This document shows positions 25,891 through 35,379 of a stretch of 64,000 nucleotides of DNA, piece by piece. Source of the DNA: UBA8337 sp963932545. GTDB lineage: Bacteria; Pseudomonadota; Alphaproteobacteria; RS24. How positions within the stretch are numbered: the stretch's first letter is position 1; each line of letters starts with the position of its first letter. A model generated the notes under the pieces. It was not told the origin of the DNA and ran no database searches. It saw only the letters and a program-made list of their open reading frames with translations. A program made the translations under genes and the position numbers. The stretch is from assembly GCA_963932545.1 (NCBI GenBank), contig CAWVRH010000007.1, positions 1 to 64,000 on the forward strand, given 5' to 3'.

Positions 25891-26897
25891 TCGTTCAATA
25901 GTTTGGCAGCGTCCAAAGCAAAATAGCTCAACACGCCATCTGCGCCGGCGCGTTTAAACGACATTAGGCTTTCCAAAATAACCCGATCTCGGTCAAGCCA
26001 ATCGCGCTCAATGGCGCCGGCCAGCATGGCGTATTCGCCAGATACTTGATAAGCGAAAGTCGGCACGCTGAATTGTTTTTTGCACGCCGCCACAATGTCG
26101 AGATAAGGCATTCCCGGTTTGACCATCACCATGTCGGCGCCCTCAGAAATATCTAGCGCAATTTCTTGCATGGCTTCATCTGTATTGGCGGGGTTCATTT
26201 GATAGGTTTTTTTATCCCCTTTCAAACGGTCGCCCGAGCCTACGGCTTCGCGAAAAGGCCCGTAAAACGCCGAGGCGTATTTGGCGCTATAGGCCATGAT
26301 TAACGTGTCGTGATTGCCGCTGGATTCCAATTCCTTGCGGATGGCCCCGATGCGGCCGTCCATCATATCGGAAGGGGCGATGATATCGCAGCCGGCTGCC
26401 ACTTGGTTCAGCGTTTGGCCAACCAAAATATCGACCGTGGCGTCGTTTAAAATTGTCTCGCCGTCCAACAGGCCGTCATGGCCGTGGTCGGTATAGGGGT
26501 CGAGGGCGACGTCGCATAAAATGCCAATCTCAGGCACCGCGTCTTTTATGGCGCGGGTGGCACGGCAAACGAGGTTGTCTGGATTTAAGGCTTCATGCCC
26601 ATCGTCGGTGCGCGCGTGCGCGGGCGTATTGGGAAATAAAGCAATGACGGGGATGCCAAGGCTGGCGGCCTGTTTGGCGGCGACTACGGCAAGGTCGATG
26701 CTCATGCGCAAAACGCCCGGCATGGACGCCACAGTTTGCGTTTCATTCTCGCCTTCGATGAGGAAGATAGGCCAAATTAAATCCGCCACGCTGAGGCTCG
26801 TTTCGCCGACCAAACGGCGCGACCAATCGGCTTGGCGCAAACGGCGCATTCGGGTCGCGGGGAATTGGCGTTGCATCATGTCAAAACTCTCTCTCAT
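25887..26897 (-). CDS. hemB: Delta-aminolevulinic acid dehydratase (porphobilinogen synthase)
   Basis: HemB condenses two 5-aminolevulinate molecules to porphobilinogen in heme synthesis. The catalytic lysines are in AYSAKYASAFYGPFR and MVMVKPGMPYLD. The metal region reads ILCDVALDPYTDHGHDG, Asp-rich rather than Cys-rich, marking the magnesium-dependent, non-zinc type typical of this class. The 336-residue length is normal. GGGAG precedes ATG 26897; an ATG pair 6 codons in is an alternative. It is divergent from the acyl-CoA dehydrogenase operon. Confidence 0.97.
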   Translation of the reverse strand: MRESFDMMQRQFPATRMRRLRQADWSRRLVGETSLSVADLIWPIFLIEGENETQTVASMPGVLRMSIDLAVVAAKQAASLGIPVIALFPNTPAHARTDDGHEALNPDNLVCRATRAIKDAVPEIGILCDVALDPYTDHGHDGLLDGETILNDATVDILVGQTLNQVAAGCDIIAPSDMMDGRIGAIRKELESSGNHDTLIMAYSAKYASAFYGPFREAVGSGDRLKGDKKTYQMNPANTDEAMQEIALDISEGADMVMVKPGMPYLDIVAACKKQFSVPTFAYQVSGEYAMLAGAIERDWLDRDRVILESLMSFKRAGADGVLSYFALDAAKLLND

Positions 26898-27016
26898 TTA
26901 TCTCTCCCTACATAGCGTGACTATAGCCTTGGGGCAAGATTGGCGTTATCTTGTGTCCAATCTTGTATGGCATGCGAAAGCGCGGCATAAAGAGGCTCAA
27001 GTTTAGGGAGATTACC

Positions 27017-28144
27017 ATGTTAGATGAACACCAAGTTGCCATTCAAGATATGGCGCGTGGATTTGCCGCCGAGAAATTGGCGCCGTTTGCAAAGCAATGG
27101 GACGAGGAAAAGTACTTTCCGGTCGATACGCTGCGGGAAATGGCACAGCTTGGTTTTGCGGGTATTTATCTCAAAGAAGAACATGGCGGCTCGGGTTTAT
27201 CGCGGTTTGAAGCCGCGCTGATTTTTGAAGCGCTTTCGGGCGGCTGCACCTCGACGGCGGCCTTCATGACCATTCACAATATGGCGAGCTGGATGGTCGA
27301 TAGTTTTGGCACGGCTGAACAGCGCGCCAAATATGTGCCGCAACTCACCTCCATGGAAAAAATTGCCAGCTATTGTTTGACCGAGCCCGGCTCAGGCTCA
27401 GATGCGGGCGCCATGCGCAGCCGCGCCGTGCGCGATGGCGACCATTATGTTTTGAACGGCTCGAAGGCGTTTATCTCGGGCGCAGGTGTCTCGGATATTT
27501 ATGTGGCGATGGTTCGCACAGGCGACGGTGGCCCCAAAGGGGTGTCGTGCTTTATTATTGAAAAAGATACGCCGGGGCTTTCTTTCGGGGCCAATGAAAA
27601 GAAGATGGGCTGGCACAGTCAGCCAACCGCGCAAGTGATTTTCGAAGACTGCCGCGTGCCTGTAGAAAACCGCATTGGCGAAGAGGGCGAGGGCTTTAAA
27701 TTCGCCATGATGGGGCTCGATGGCGGACGCCTCAACATTGCCGCTTGCTCGTTGGGCACGGCCCAAAGCGCCTATGAAAAGGCCGTCGATTATGCCAAAG
27801 ACCGAGAACAGTTCGGCCATTCGATTGCTGAATTTCAAGCCATTCAATTTAAATTAGCCGATATGGCCACCGATTTAGAAGCCGCTCGACTGATGCTGTA
27901 TCACGCGGCCAAAAACCTCGATGCGGGCGACCCGAGCAAAACGCGAAAATCGGCCATGGCCAAGCGCTTTGTTACCGATAGTTGTTTTCATGTGGCCAAT
28001 GAAGCGCTGCAAATTCATGGCGGCTATGGCTATCTGGCGGATTATGAAATTGAACGCATGGTGCGAGATTTGCGCGTCCATCAAATTCTTGAAGGCACCA
28101 ATGAAATCATGCGCGTTATCATTGCGCGCGACATTTTAAAGTAG
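27017..28144 (+). CDS. Acyl-CoA dehydrogenase, probably isobutyryl-CoA dehydrogenase
   Basis: The 375-residue flavoenzyme oxidises a short branched acyl-CoA to the enoyl-CoA. YCLTEPGSGSDAGAMRSRA is the FAD-binding signature, and the C-terminal QIHGGYGYLADYEIERMVRDLRVHQILEGTNEIMR is typical; the catalytic Glu is expected in the EGTNE motif or slightly earlier in this subfamily. GGGAG precedes ATG 27017; the open frame starts further upstream. Its neighbours (3-hydroxyisobutyryl-CoA hydrolase and 3-hydroxyisobutyrate dehydrogenase) make isobutyryl-CoA the likely substrate, by inference from context. Confidence 0.92.
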   Translation: MLDEHQVAIQDMARGFAAEKLAPFAKQWDEEKYFPVDTLREMAQLGFAGIYLKEEHGGSGLSRFEAALIFEALSGGCTSTAAFMTIHNMASWMVDSFGTAEQRAKYVPQLTSMEKIASYCLTEPGSGSDAGAMRSRAVRDGDHYVLNGSKAFISGAGVSDIYVAMVRTGDGGPKGVSCFIIEKDTPGLSFGANEKKMGWHSQPTAQVIFEDCRVPVENRIGEEGEGFKFAMMGLDGGRLNIAACSLGTAQSAYEKAVDYAKDREQFGHSIAEFQAIQFKLADMATDLEAARLMLYHAAKNLDAGDPSKTRKSAMAKRFVTDSCFHVANEALQIHGGYGYLADYEIERMVRDLRVHQILEGTNEIMRVIIARDILK

Positions 28145-28148
28145 ACTT

Positions 28149-29180
28149 ATGACCTCTGAAGTAATTTTTGAAACGCGCGGAAAAAGCGGCGTCATTACCC
28201 TCAATCGGCCCGAAACCCTAAACGCTTTAACGCTGAATATGGTGCGGCTCATCAAGCCTGTTTTGGCGCAATGGGCGCAAGACGACGGCATAGAAAACAT
28301 TACCATTGAGGGCGCGGGCGAGAAGGGCTTTTGCGCGGGCGGCGATATTCGCGCTTTGCATGATTGGGGCAAATCTGGCGCGCCGGAGGCGACCGGATTT
28401 TACCGCGAAGAATATCAGCTCAATCATATGATTAAGCATTTCCCCAAACCTTATATCGCGCTCATCGATGGCATCACCATGGGCGGCGGCGTAGGAATGT
28501 CTGTGCATGGTCGCTATCGTGTGGCGAGCCCACGCACCTTGTTTGCCATGCCCGAAAGCGGTATCGGGCTTTTGCCAGATGTTGGCGGCACGTATTTTTT
28601 GCCTCGCTTGGCTGGCGAAACCGGCGCTTGGTTGGTACTAACGGGCGCGCGTCTAAAAGCCGGCGATGCTTTTGCCGCTGGCGTGGCGACGCATTACATG
28701 GCGTCGGAAGCGATGGAGAGCCTGAAAGCTGATTTGGCCGAGGGTGGCGATGTAGAAGCTATTTTAGACGCTCATCATCAAGCGCCAGAGGGGGTTATAT
28801 TGCCAGACCAACAAGGCGATATTGACCGCTTGTTCCAAGGCCAGAGCGTGCTGGAAATTCTGGCCGCGCTAGACGCGGATGCGAGCGAATGGGCCCAAAA
28901 GCAAGCCAAGGCCGTGCGCTCTAAATCTCCTACGAGTGCAGCCGTAGCCTTGCGCCAAATGCGTGAGGGAATACACGCTGATTTCGACGACTGCCTTCGC
29001 ATCGAGATGCGCGCCGTAACACGGATTATGGCCTTGGGCGATTTTTATGAAGGCGTACGGGCGACGATTATCGAAAAAAATGGTGCCCCCGTCTGGTCGC
29101 CTGCCACGCATGAGGCGGTCACGCGCCAGCAAATAGATGAGATTTTCGCGCCCTTGGGCGACGCTGAATTGCAGTTTTAA
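28149..29180 (+). CDS. 3-hydroxyisobutyryl-CoA hydrolase (enoyl-CoA hydratase/isomerase family)
   Basis: This 343-residue crotonase-fold protein is longer than typical enoyl-CoA hydratases and matches the HIBYL-CoA hydrolase subgroup. It has GVITLNRPETLNALT, the oxyanion-hole region FCAGGDIRAL, and the segment LIDGITMGGGVGMSVHGRYRVA..FAMPESGIGLLPDVGGTYFL. The C-terminal FDDCLRIEMR is seen in this subgroup. In valine catabolism it releases free 3-hydroxyisobutyrate. It lies 4 bases after the acyl-CoA dehydrogenase. Confidence 0.92.
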   Translation: MTSEVIFETRGKSGVITLNRPETLNALTLNMVRLIKPVLAQWAQDDGIENITIEGAGEKGFCAGGDIRALHDWGKSGAPEATGFYREEYQLNHMIKHFPKPYIALIDGITMGGGVGMSVHGRYRVASPRTLFAMPESGIGLLPDVGGTYFLPRLAGETGAWLVLTGARLKAGDAFAAGVATHYMASEAMESLKADLAEGGDVEAILDAHHQAPEGVILPDQQGDIDRLFQGQSVLEILAALDADASEWAQKQAKAVRSKSPTSAAVALRQMREGIHADFDDCLRIEMRAVTRIMALGDFYEGVRATIIEKNGAPVWSPATHEAVTRQQIDEIFAPLGDAELQF

Positions 29181-29194
29181 AAAGGGATAAAATT

Positions 29195-30082
29195 ATGAGC
29201 CGCATTGGATTTATTGGATTGGGCAATATGGGGCTTCCCATGGCCATCAACTTAGCCGTCAACCATGACGTCATCGGCTTTGATTTATCGCCGGACACAA
29301 AGGCCGCTTTGGTGGCGGCTGGAGGTGCGGCGGCCGAGACGATTGAGCAGGCGGTTGCGCAAGCCGATGTAGTGGTCTCTATGCTGCCCGCAGGCAAACA
29401 CGTCGAGAGCGTTTACTTGGGCGACACAGGCGTTCTTGCCCATGCCAAAGCTGGCACTTTGCTGATTGATAGCTCGACCATTGATGTCGATACGGCGCGC
29501 AAGGTTTCTGCTGCCGCGCAAGCGGCTGGGTTTTCGATGGTGGATGCGCCGGTATCTGGCGGCGTCGGCGGTGCCAGTGGTGGCACGCTAACTTTCATGG
29601 TCGGCGGCTCGCCAGAGGGCTTTGCGGCTGCTAAGCCTTATCTTGATATTATGGGTAAGAATATTTTTCACGCAGGCGGGGCAGGCAATGGGCAAGTGGC
29701 TAAAATTTGCAATAATATGCTGCTTGGCATTTCCATGGTTGGCACGGCCGAGGCCTTCATGTTGGGCGAAAAACTGGGTCTCGATGCGCAAACATTATTT
29801 GATATTTCAGCCACGGCATCTGGCCAATGCTGGTCGATGACCAGCTATTGCCCGGTGCCAGGCCCGGTGCCGACGAGCCCAGCCAATAATGACTATCAGG
29901 CGGGTTTTGCCGCGGCCATGATGTTGAAAGATTTAGGGCTGGCGCAAGAGGCCTCCAGCAGTGCCGATTGCGAGACGCCGATGGGCCAGCGCGCCATGCA
30001 GCTGTACACGCAAATGGCAGAGAAAGGCGAGGGTGAGCTCGACTTCTCTGGCATTATTAAAATGCTACGGGGTGACTTTTAG
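29195..30082 (+). CDS. mmsB: 3-hydroxyisobutyrate dehydrogenase
   Basis: MmsB oxidises 3-hydroxyisobutyrate to methylmalonate semialdehyde with NAD. IGFIGLGNMGLPMAINLA is the Rossmann motif, followed by DAPVSGGVGGASGGTLTFMVGG and the catalytic lysine region NGQVAKICNNMLLGISM. SYCPVPGPVPTSPANNDYQAGF near residue 215 is characteristic of true 3-hydroxyisobutyrate dehydrogenases. The gene is last of the valine operon; AGGGA precedes ATG 29195. The next enzyme, methylmalonate semialdehyde dehydrogenase (mmsA), is not in the window. Its 3' end overlaps the convergent DUF1295 gene by 4 bases. Confidence 0.94.
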   Translation: MSRIGFIGLGNMGLPMAINLAVNHDVIGFDLSPDTKAALVAAGGAAAETIEQAVAQADVVVSMLPAGKHVESVYLGDTGVLAHAKAGTLLIDSSTIDVDTARKVSAAAQAAGFSMVDAPVSGGVGGASGGTLTFMVGGSPEGFAAAKPYLDIMGKNIFHAGGAGNGQVAKICNNMLLGISMVGTAEAFMLGEKLGLDAQTLFDISATASGQCWSMTSYCPVPGPVPTSPANNDYQAGFAAAMMLKDLGLAQEASSSADCETPMGQRAMQLYTQMAEKGEGELDFSGIIKMLRGDF

Positions 30083-30870
30083 CCGAAGATTTTTGGCACG
30101 AACCGATTGGTGCGCTGCATATATTCGGCATAGCCCGGTTTCTTTTTCAGACCATACTCAAGCAAGTCTGCACCTGAGACTTTGACCAAAAGATAGTTCA
30201 TCGTCAGCGGGGCAAAAATCGTCCAAATAGCCTCTGGCGTGGCCGCAACGACGGCCGCATAAATGCCCCACCAAAACAAGGCGTCGCCAAAGTAATTTGG
30301 ATGGCGGGTGCGTTTCCACCAACCGTTATCTAGCAGCTCCCCTTTTTTGGCATTCGCGCGAAATTTAGTGAGCTGAACATCGGCCATGGTTTCCATGTAA
30401 AGTCCGCCCAAAGCGATAACCAAAAATACAATCGTCAGACCCGGCAAAGCAGCGGGGCCCGCAAAATAAAACGCGGCCATAAATGGCATAGAGACCAGCC
30501 ACATCAGCAGGCCTTGGAATAAAAATACGATATAGATGCTGCGCCACCAAAAAGAGTCGCCGTGTTTTTTCCGCATCGCTTGATAGCGGTAATCTTCTTC
30601 TGCTTCCTTGCGCCACCGAATGAGCAAATGAACGAACAAACGCAGCCCCCAAGCGATAACCGCAAGGCCCGTGGCAATGGCCAGCGGACTTAAGGTCTCG
30701 CTGCTCAACAGCGTGGTTAGGGCGATGAGCGCATAGCCCAAGCCCCAAAACATATCAATAATACCAGCATCGCGAAGCACGACACTAGCCACCCAAACGC
30801 ACGTAAGCATTACAACTATCGTAGCGGCGCCCATCAAAAAGGGACTTGCAGTTATCATTTCAATCATCAT
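30079..30870 (-). CDS. DUF1295 / steroid 5-alpha-reductase-like membrane protein
   Basis: The 263-residue polytopic protein matches the DUF1295 family, related to the isoprenylcysteine methyltransferase and steroid reductase C-terminal fold. The diagnostic block is near residues 175-215: GLYMETMADVQLTKFRANAKKGELLDNGWWKRTRHPNYFGDALFWWG. The N-terminus gives six or so hydrophobic segments. The reaction in bacteria is not settled. It is convergent with mmsB by a 4-base overlap and no partner is evident. Confidence 0.87.
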   Translation of the reverse strand: MMIEMITASPFLMGAATIVVMLTCVWVASVVLRDAGIIDMFWGLGYALIALTTLLSSETLSPLAIATGLAVIAWGLRLFVHLLIRWRKEAEEDYRYQAMRKKHGDSFWWRSIYIVFLFQGLLMWLVSMPFMAAFYFAGPAALPGLTIVFLVIALGGLYMETMADVQLTKFRANAKKGELLDNGWWKRTRHPNYFGDALFWWGIYAAVVAATPEAIWTIFAPLTMNYLLVKVSGADLLEYGLKKKPGYAEYMQRTNRFVPKIFG

Positions 30871-30961
30871 GCTGCAAAGCTAGTTTGATTTTGTTTCCAT
30901 GTCAGTAATTTAAGTCAGTAATTTAATAATTCGGTAATTTTGTGAGAGATATGACAGCGAT

Positions 30962-31738
30962 ATGACTATGCGACCCAAAGCGGAATATGCCTATTTAGAC
31001 CATGACGGCGTTTTGGCCTTTGCCCACCGAGGCGGAGACAGAGTGGCGCCGGAAAATACATTGGCCGCCTTTCAAGATGCCGTCGATCAGGGCTATCGGT
31101 ATTTAGAAACCGATGTGCATGCCTCCGCCGATGGCGTGGTCTATGCGTTTCACGATGACGACTTGCAACGCATGGTCGGCGAGCCAGTTGCCATTAGTAC
31201 GCTCAACTCCAAACAAATTGACGCGCTGCGCGTCGAGGGCGGGCATGCCATTCCGCGCATGGCAGACTTGTTCGAGGCCTTTCCAGACGCGCGCTTTAAT
31301 ATTGATGCCAAAGCTTGGCCGGTGGTCGAGCCGTTGTGTGATTTGGTGCAGAAAACCCAGACGCAGGAGCGCATTTGTATTGGTTCGTTTTCCGATGGTC
31401 GCATTGAAAAACTGGTGCAACAGCTCCCGAATGTCTGCCATAGCCTTGGGCCTAAGGGCGCCTTGCGGTTTCGCAGCGCCGCGCTGACCCGAAAGCCAGT
31501 GTCTTTTACGGCAGGGGCGGCGCAATTGCCGGTTCGCCAAGCCGGCGTGCCCATGGTCACCAAAGCCTCGGTCGCTTATGCGCATAAATGTGGAATGCAG
31601 GTGCATGTTTGGACGATTAATAGCGAATCAACCATGCATAAATTGCTCGATATGGGCGTCGATGGCATTATGACCGACGATTGCGCCTTACTCAAAAAAG
31701 TTTTGCTGGCGCGCAATCTTTGGGGCTCTGGGCACTAA
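30962..31738 (+). CDS. Glycerophosphodiester phosphodiesterase-family protein
   Basis: The 258-residue protein is a GDPD TIM-barrel. AHRGGDRVAPENTLAAFQDAVDQGYRYLETDVHASADGVVYAFHDDDLQRM contains the catalytic His pair (HRGG and FHDD) and the Glu/Asp metal ligands (ETD). The C-terminal VHVWTINSESTMHKLLDMGVDGIMTDD is typical. It likely hydrolyses glycerophosphodiesters to glycerol 3-phosphate and an alcohol. No signal peptide is seen, so it is probably cytoplasmic. It stands alone between divergent DUF1295 and the glyA operon. Confidence 0.9.
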   Translation: MTMRPKAEYAYLDHDGVLAFAHRGGDRVAPENTLAAFQDAVDQGYRYLETDVHASADGVVYAFHDDDLQRMVGEPVAISTLNSKQIDALRVEGGHAIPRMADLFEAFPDARFNIDAKAWPVVEPLCDLVQKTQTQERICIGSFSDGRIEKLVQQLPNVCHSLGPKGALRFRSAALTRKPVSFTAGAAQLPVRQAGVPMVTKASVAYAHKCGMQVHVWTINSESTMHKLLDMGVDGIMTDDCALLKKVLLARNLWGSGH

Positions 31739-31871
31739 GCATCTGATTTTCGATACGAACTTGTGAATGAAATAAGGCTGCGGCGAGATGGCCTCTCTCG
31801 CATCTTGGTTCGCCTTGCCGATTGTGCTACATCAAGCTCTTATTTAGTGTCATGCAGCCATAGGAAGTCAG

Positions 31872-33170
31872 ATGTCGGAATCCAGCAAAATTGAAACCAC
31901 AGACAATCCCTTTTTCTCAGATGATGTCGCGACGCGCGACCCTGCCATTGCCAAAGTCATCGGCCTGGAAACGAAACGCCAGCGCGCGCAAATTGAATTG
32001 ATTGCCTCTGAGAACATTGCCTCTAAGGCGGTGTTGGAAACGCAAGGTTCTGTGCTGACCAATAAATATGCCGAGGGCTATCCTGGGCGTCGTTATTATG
32101 GCGGCTGCGAGCATGTTGATGTTGCTGAAGAGCTGGCTATTGAGCGCGTCAAAAAACTTTATGATTGCGCCTATGCCAATGTGCAACCCAACTCGGGTTC
32201 GCAAGCCAACCAAGCGGTCATGTTAGCGTTGATTAAACCAGGCGACACAATTTTGGGCATGAGCCTAGCCGCTGGCGGTCACCTAACGCATGGTGCCAAG
32301 CCCAACCAATCGGGTAAATGGTTCAACGCCGTTCAATATGGCGTGCGCGAAGATAACCACCTTATCGATTATGATGAAGTAGCGGCTTTGGCCGAAGAGC
32401 ATAAACCCCAACTCATTATTGCTGGCGGTTCCGCTTATCCGCGGGTGATTGATTTCAAACGCTTCCGCGAGATTGCCGATAGCGTTGGCGCTTATTTGCT
32501 GGTCGACATGGCGCATATTTCGGGTCTTGTGGCAGGCGGGGCGCACCCAAGCCCATTGGCTCACGCGCACGTTGTAACCACAACCACGCATAAAACTTTG
32601 CGCGGGCCACGTGGCGGTCTCATTTTGTCGAATGATGAAGCGCTGGGCAAAAAGTTCAACTCCGCGATTTTCCCGGGCATCCAAGGCGGGCCTTTGATGC
32701 ATGTCATCGCCGCCAAAGCGGTGGCTTTCGGCGAAGCGCTGGAGCCGGATTATAAACTCTACATTCAACAAGTCGTCGCCAATGCGAAAGCGCTGGCGGA
32801 TAGTTTGATGAGCCATGGCTTTGATATTGTTTCGGGCGGCACGGACAATCACCTCGTCTTGGTTGATTTGCGTCCCAAAGGCCTAACCGGAAACGTGGCA
32901 GAAGAAGCCATGGAGCGGGCTTTCATTACCTGCAATAAAAACGGCATTCCGTTTGACCCGCAGCCACCTGCGATTACCTCTGGTGTGCGCCTTGGCACAC
33001 CGGCTGGCACAACGCGCGGCTTTGGCGTGGCTGAATTTAAACTGGTGGGCGACCTTATCGCGCGTGTATTGGAAGCGGTAGCGGCCAATGGCGGCGAGCC
33101 GGCGCCTGAAGAAGAGCAAGCGGTGCGGGCCGAAGTCGAAGCCCTTTGCGCCCGCTTCCCGATTTATTAG
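31872..33170 (+). CDS. glyA: Serine hydroxymethyltransferase
   Basis: GlyA converts serine and tetrahydrofolate to glycine and methylene-THF with PLP. QIELIASENIASKAVLETQGSVLTNKYAEGYPGRRYYGGCEHVD near the N-terminus and VVTTTTHKTLRGPRGGLIL with the PLP lysine are diagnostic. The 432-residue length is normal, with a short variable N-terminal leader. The gene heads the run glyA-nrdR-rib-nusB-thiL. The 133 bases upstream hold no recognised riboswitch. Confidence 0.97.
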   Translation: MSESSKIETTDNPFFSDDVATRDPAIAKVIGLETKRQRAQIELIASENIASKAVLETQGSVLTNKYAEGYPGRRYYGGCEHVDVAEELAIERVKKLYDCAYANVQPNSGSQANQAVMLALIKPGDTILGMSLAAGGHLTHGAKPNQSGKWFNAVQYGVREDNHLIDYDEVAALAEEHKPQLIIAGGSAYPRVIDFKRFREIADSVGAYLLVDMAHISGLVAGGAHPSPLAHAHVVTTTTHKTLRGPRGGLILSNDEALGKKFNSAIFPGIQGGPLMHVIAAKAVAFGEALEPDYKLYIQQVVANAKALADSLMSHGFDIVSGGTDNHLVLVDLRPKGLTGNVAEEAMERAFITCNKNGIPFDPQPPAITSGVRLGTPAGTTRGFGVAEFKLVGDLIARVLEAVAANGGEPAPEEEQAVRAEVEALCARFPIY

Positions 33171-33182
33171 AGGTATTCTGCG

Positions 33183-33650
33183 ATGCGCTGCCCTTATTGC
33201 ATGAACTCAGACACACAAGTGAAAGACAGCCGTCCGACGGAAGATAATTCTGTTATTCGGCGGCGTCGTGTTTGTGCCGATTGCGGTGGGCGTTTTACCA
33301 CGTTTGAACGCATCCAATTGCGCGAGCTCATCATCGTTAAAAATACGGGCCGAAAAGTGCCTTTCGAGCGCGATAAGCTTATGCGGTCTGTGCAAATCGC
33401 TCTGCGTAAACGCCCCGTTGAGGCCGAACGAATTGAGCGTATGGTTTCTGGGATTGTGCGTCGTCTAGAAAACTTAGGCGAGACAGAAATTCCCGCCAAA
33501 ATGGTTGGCGAATTAGTCATGGAAGGCCTGTTTACGCTCGATCAAGTGGCTTATGTGCGGTTCGCTTCGGTTTACCGAAATTTCCGCGAAGCCAAAGATT
33601 TTGAGGAATTCCTCGGGGAAATGTCGGGCCTGCCGGATGGCGATCTCTAG
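33183..33650 (+). CDS. nrdR: Transcriptional repressor NrdR
   Basis: NrdR is a zinc-ribbon and ATP-cone protein that represses ribonucleotide reductase genes. The zinc ribbon is CPYCMNSDTQVKDSR..RRRRVCADCGGRFTTFERIQ at residues 3-42, and the ATP-cone follows (VKNTGRKVPFERDKLMRSVQIAL). The 155-residue length is typical. It lies 12 bases after glyA. Its targets, NrdR boxes near nrd genes, are outside the window. Confidence 0.97.
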   Translation: MRCPYCMNSDTQVKDSRPTEDNSVIRRRRVCADCGGRFTTFERIQLRELIIVKNTGRKVPFERDKLMRSVQIALRKRPVEAERIERMVSGIVRRLENLGETEIPAKMVGELVMEGLFTLDQVAYVRFASVYRNFREAKDFEEFLGEMSGLPDGDL

Positions 33651-33673
33651 CTTCCTCGATTAAGAGGCAAGCG

Positions 33674-34759
33674 GTGACGACACAAGATACTCATTTTATG
33701 CAGCAGGCCCTGAGCCTAGCTCAGTTCGGTTGGGGCCAAGTAGCGCCAAATCCAGCCGTGGGGTGTGTGGTGGTTAATCCGCAAGGCCATGTGGTCGGCT
33801 CGGGCTGGACCCAAAAGTCAGGCCGCCCCCATGCCGAGACAGTTGCTTTAGCGGAAGCTGGAGAGGGCGCGCGCGGCGGCACCGCTTATGTGACGCTAGA
33901 GCCTTGCGCACATACTGGAAAAACGCCGCCTTGCGCCGAAGCCCTGATTGAGGCGGGCCTTGCGCGCGTAGTGTTTGCCATTGGCGACCCTGATGCGCGG
34001 GTTAATGGCGCAGGCGCAGCCATGCTGAAAGCGGCAGGAATTAAAGTGGAAACAGGGCTTTGCGCCGAGATGGCGGAGCGAGACCAGCGCGGATTTTTGC
34101 TAACCCAAACCATCCAACGCCCCCTCGTGACCTTAAAGATTGCTATGAGCGCCGATGGGTTTATGCGCACGCCCGAAGGTCAATCGCCTTGGATTACGGG
34201 CGAGTTGGCGCGCCAAAAGGGACATATGATGCGCGCCCAACATGATGCGATACTCACGGGCGCAGGCACATTATTGGCCGATAATCCATCGTTGGATTGT
34301 CGTTTGCCGGGTCTGGCGGACGCCTCGCCGATACCGGTGATTATGAGCCGTGGCGGCAAAATTTCCCCAACGTGCAAATTGGCGCAACGCGCGAAACACG
34401 AAACCGTTTTGCTTTACACCGAAAGCGAAAGCGATTTCGTAGGCGAGACGGTGGCTTTGAAACAGCTAACGCCACAGGCCGCTTTGGCCGACTTAGCCTC
34501 GCGCGGCATCACTCGTGTGTTGTTGGAATCTGGCCCCAAGTTGGCCATGGCTTTCGCGCAAGGGCAGTGCATCGATGAGGTGGCTGTATTTATCGCGCCT
34601 AAAAAGGTCGACTTAGGAGGAAAAAGCGATATGTCACGCCTTATGTCTCCCGAAGGGCTCGACTTAACCTTGTTTACCGAAGGCGACACCCAACACCTTG
34701 GAGCCGACATTTATACGCATTACACCCGCCTTACGACTTGGCAAAAAGGAGCCGCCTAA
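33674..34759 (+). CDS. ribD: Bifunctional riboflavin deaminase/reductase RibD
   Basis: RibD deaminates and then reduces the pyrimidine intermediate in riboflavin synthesis. The N-terminal deaminase domain has HAETVALAEAGE and TLEPCAHTGKTPPC with zinc-binding His and two Cys. The reductase domain begins near residue 150 (PLVTLKIAMSADG) and includes ILTGAGTLLADNPSLDCR. A GTG start at 33674 with AGAGG upstream is the best choice. Its stop shares a base with the ribE start. Confidence 0.95.
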   Translation: MTTQDTHFMQQALSLAQFGWGQVAPNPAVGCVVVNPQGHVVGSGWTQKSGRPHAETVALAEAGEGARGGTAYVTLEPCAHTGKTPPCAEALIEAGLARVVFAIGDPDARVNGAGAAMLKAAGIKVETGLCAEMAERDQRGFLLTQTIQRPLVTLKIAMSADGFMRTPEGQSPWITGELARQKGHMMRAQHDAILTGAGTLLADNPSLDCRLPGLADASPIPVIMSRGGKISPTCKLAQRAKHETVLLYTESESDFVGETVALKQLTPQAALADLASRGITRVLLESGPKLAMAFAQGQCIDEVAVFIAPKKVDLGGKSDMSRLMSPEGLDLTLFTEGDTQHLGADIYTHYTRLTTWQKGAA

Positions 34760-35379
34760 TGTTTACTGGAATTATTACCGATATCGGCACCATCGCAAAA
34801 ATCACGCAGGCTGGAGACACGCGCTTTCGGGTTCAAACTGTCTATGCGCCAGATGATATTGCATTGGGGGCTTCGATTGCCCATTCCGGCGTTTGCCTGA
34901 CGGTTATTGAAAAAGGCAGCGATGCGCAGGGCAATTGGTTCGATGTCGAAGCCTCGAAAGAAACGCTGGATGTTACCTCGGCGGGCGCTTGGGGTGAGGG
35001 CACGAAACTTAATTTGGAACGCGCCTTAAAAATGGGCGACGAGCTGGGCGGGCACATTGTGTCGGGCCACGTCGATGGTTTGGCCAGCATTGTATCCATT
35101 ACGCCAGAGGGCGACAGTCAGCGCTATACATTTAAAACCACGCCCGAGCTGATGCCATTTATCGCGCCCAAAGGGTCGGTGACTTTAGATGGCACATCGC
35201 TAACGGTAAATGAAGTCGAAGGGCTAACCTTCGGTATTAATCTTATCTCACACACCCAAACAGTCACCACATGGGGACTATCGAAAGTGGGGGATATTAT
35301 CAATCTAGAGATTGATGTTCTGGCGCGCTATGTTGCTCGCCTGAAGCAAGCAGAACAGGAATTAGGAGCTTCGTCATGA
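34759..35379 (+). CDS. ribE: Riboflavin synthase, alpha subunit
   Basis: The enzyme dismutates two 6,7-dimethyl-8-ribityllumazine molecules to riboflavin. Two homologous lumazine-binding barrels are visible: MFTGIITDIGTI..GVCLTVIEKG and LGGHIVSGHVDGLASI..GTSLTVNEVEG. ATG 34759 is the conserved MFTGI start, giving 206 residues, with GGAG upstream inside ribD; the longer frame from 34738 is not supported. It overlaps ribD by 1 base and ribBA by 4. Confidence 0.95.
   Translation: MFTGIITDIGTIAKITQAGDTRFRVQTVYAPDDIALGASIAHSGVCLTVIEKGSDAQGNWFDVEASKETLDVTSAGAWGEGTKLNLERALKMGDELGGHIVSGHVDGLASIVSITPEGDSQRYTFKTTPELMPFIAPKGSVTLDGTSLTVNEVEGLTFGINLISHTQTVTTWGLSKVGDIINLEIDVLARYVARLKQAEQELGASS

Noticed and set aside
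31739..31871. A riboswitch before glyA
   Set aside because: No glycine, SAM or tetrahydrofolate aptamer core could be recognised in the 133 bases.
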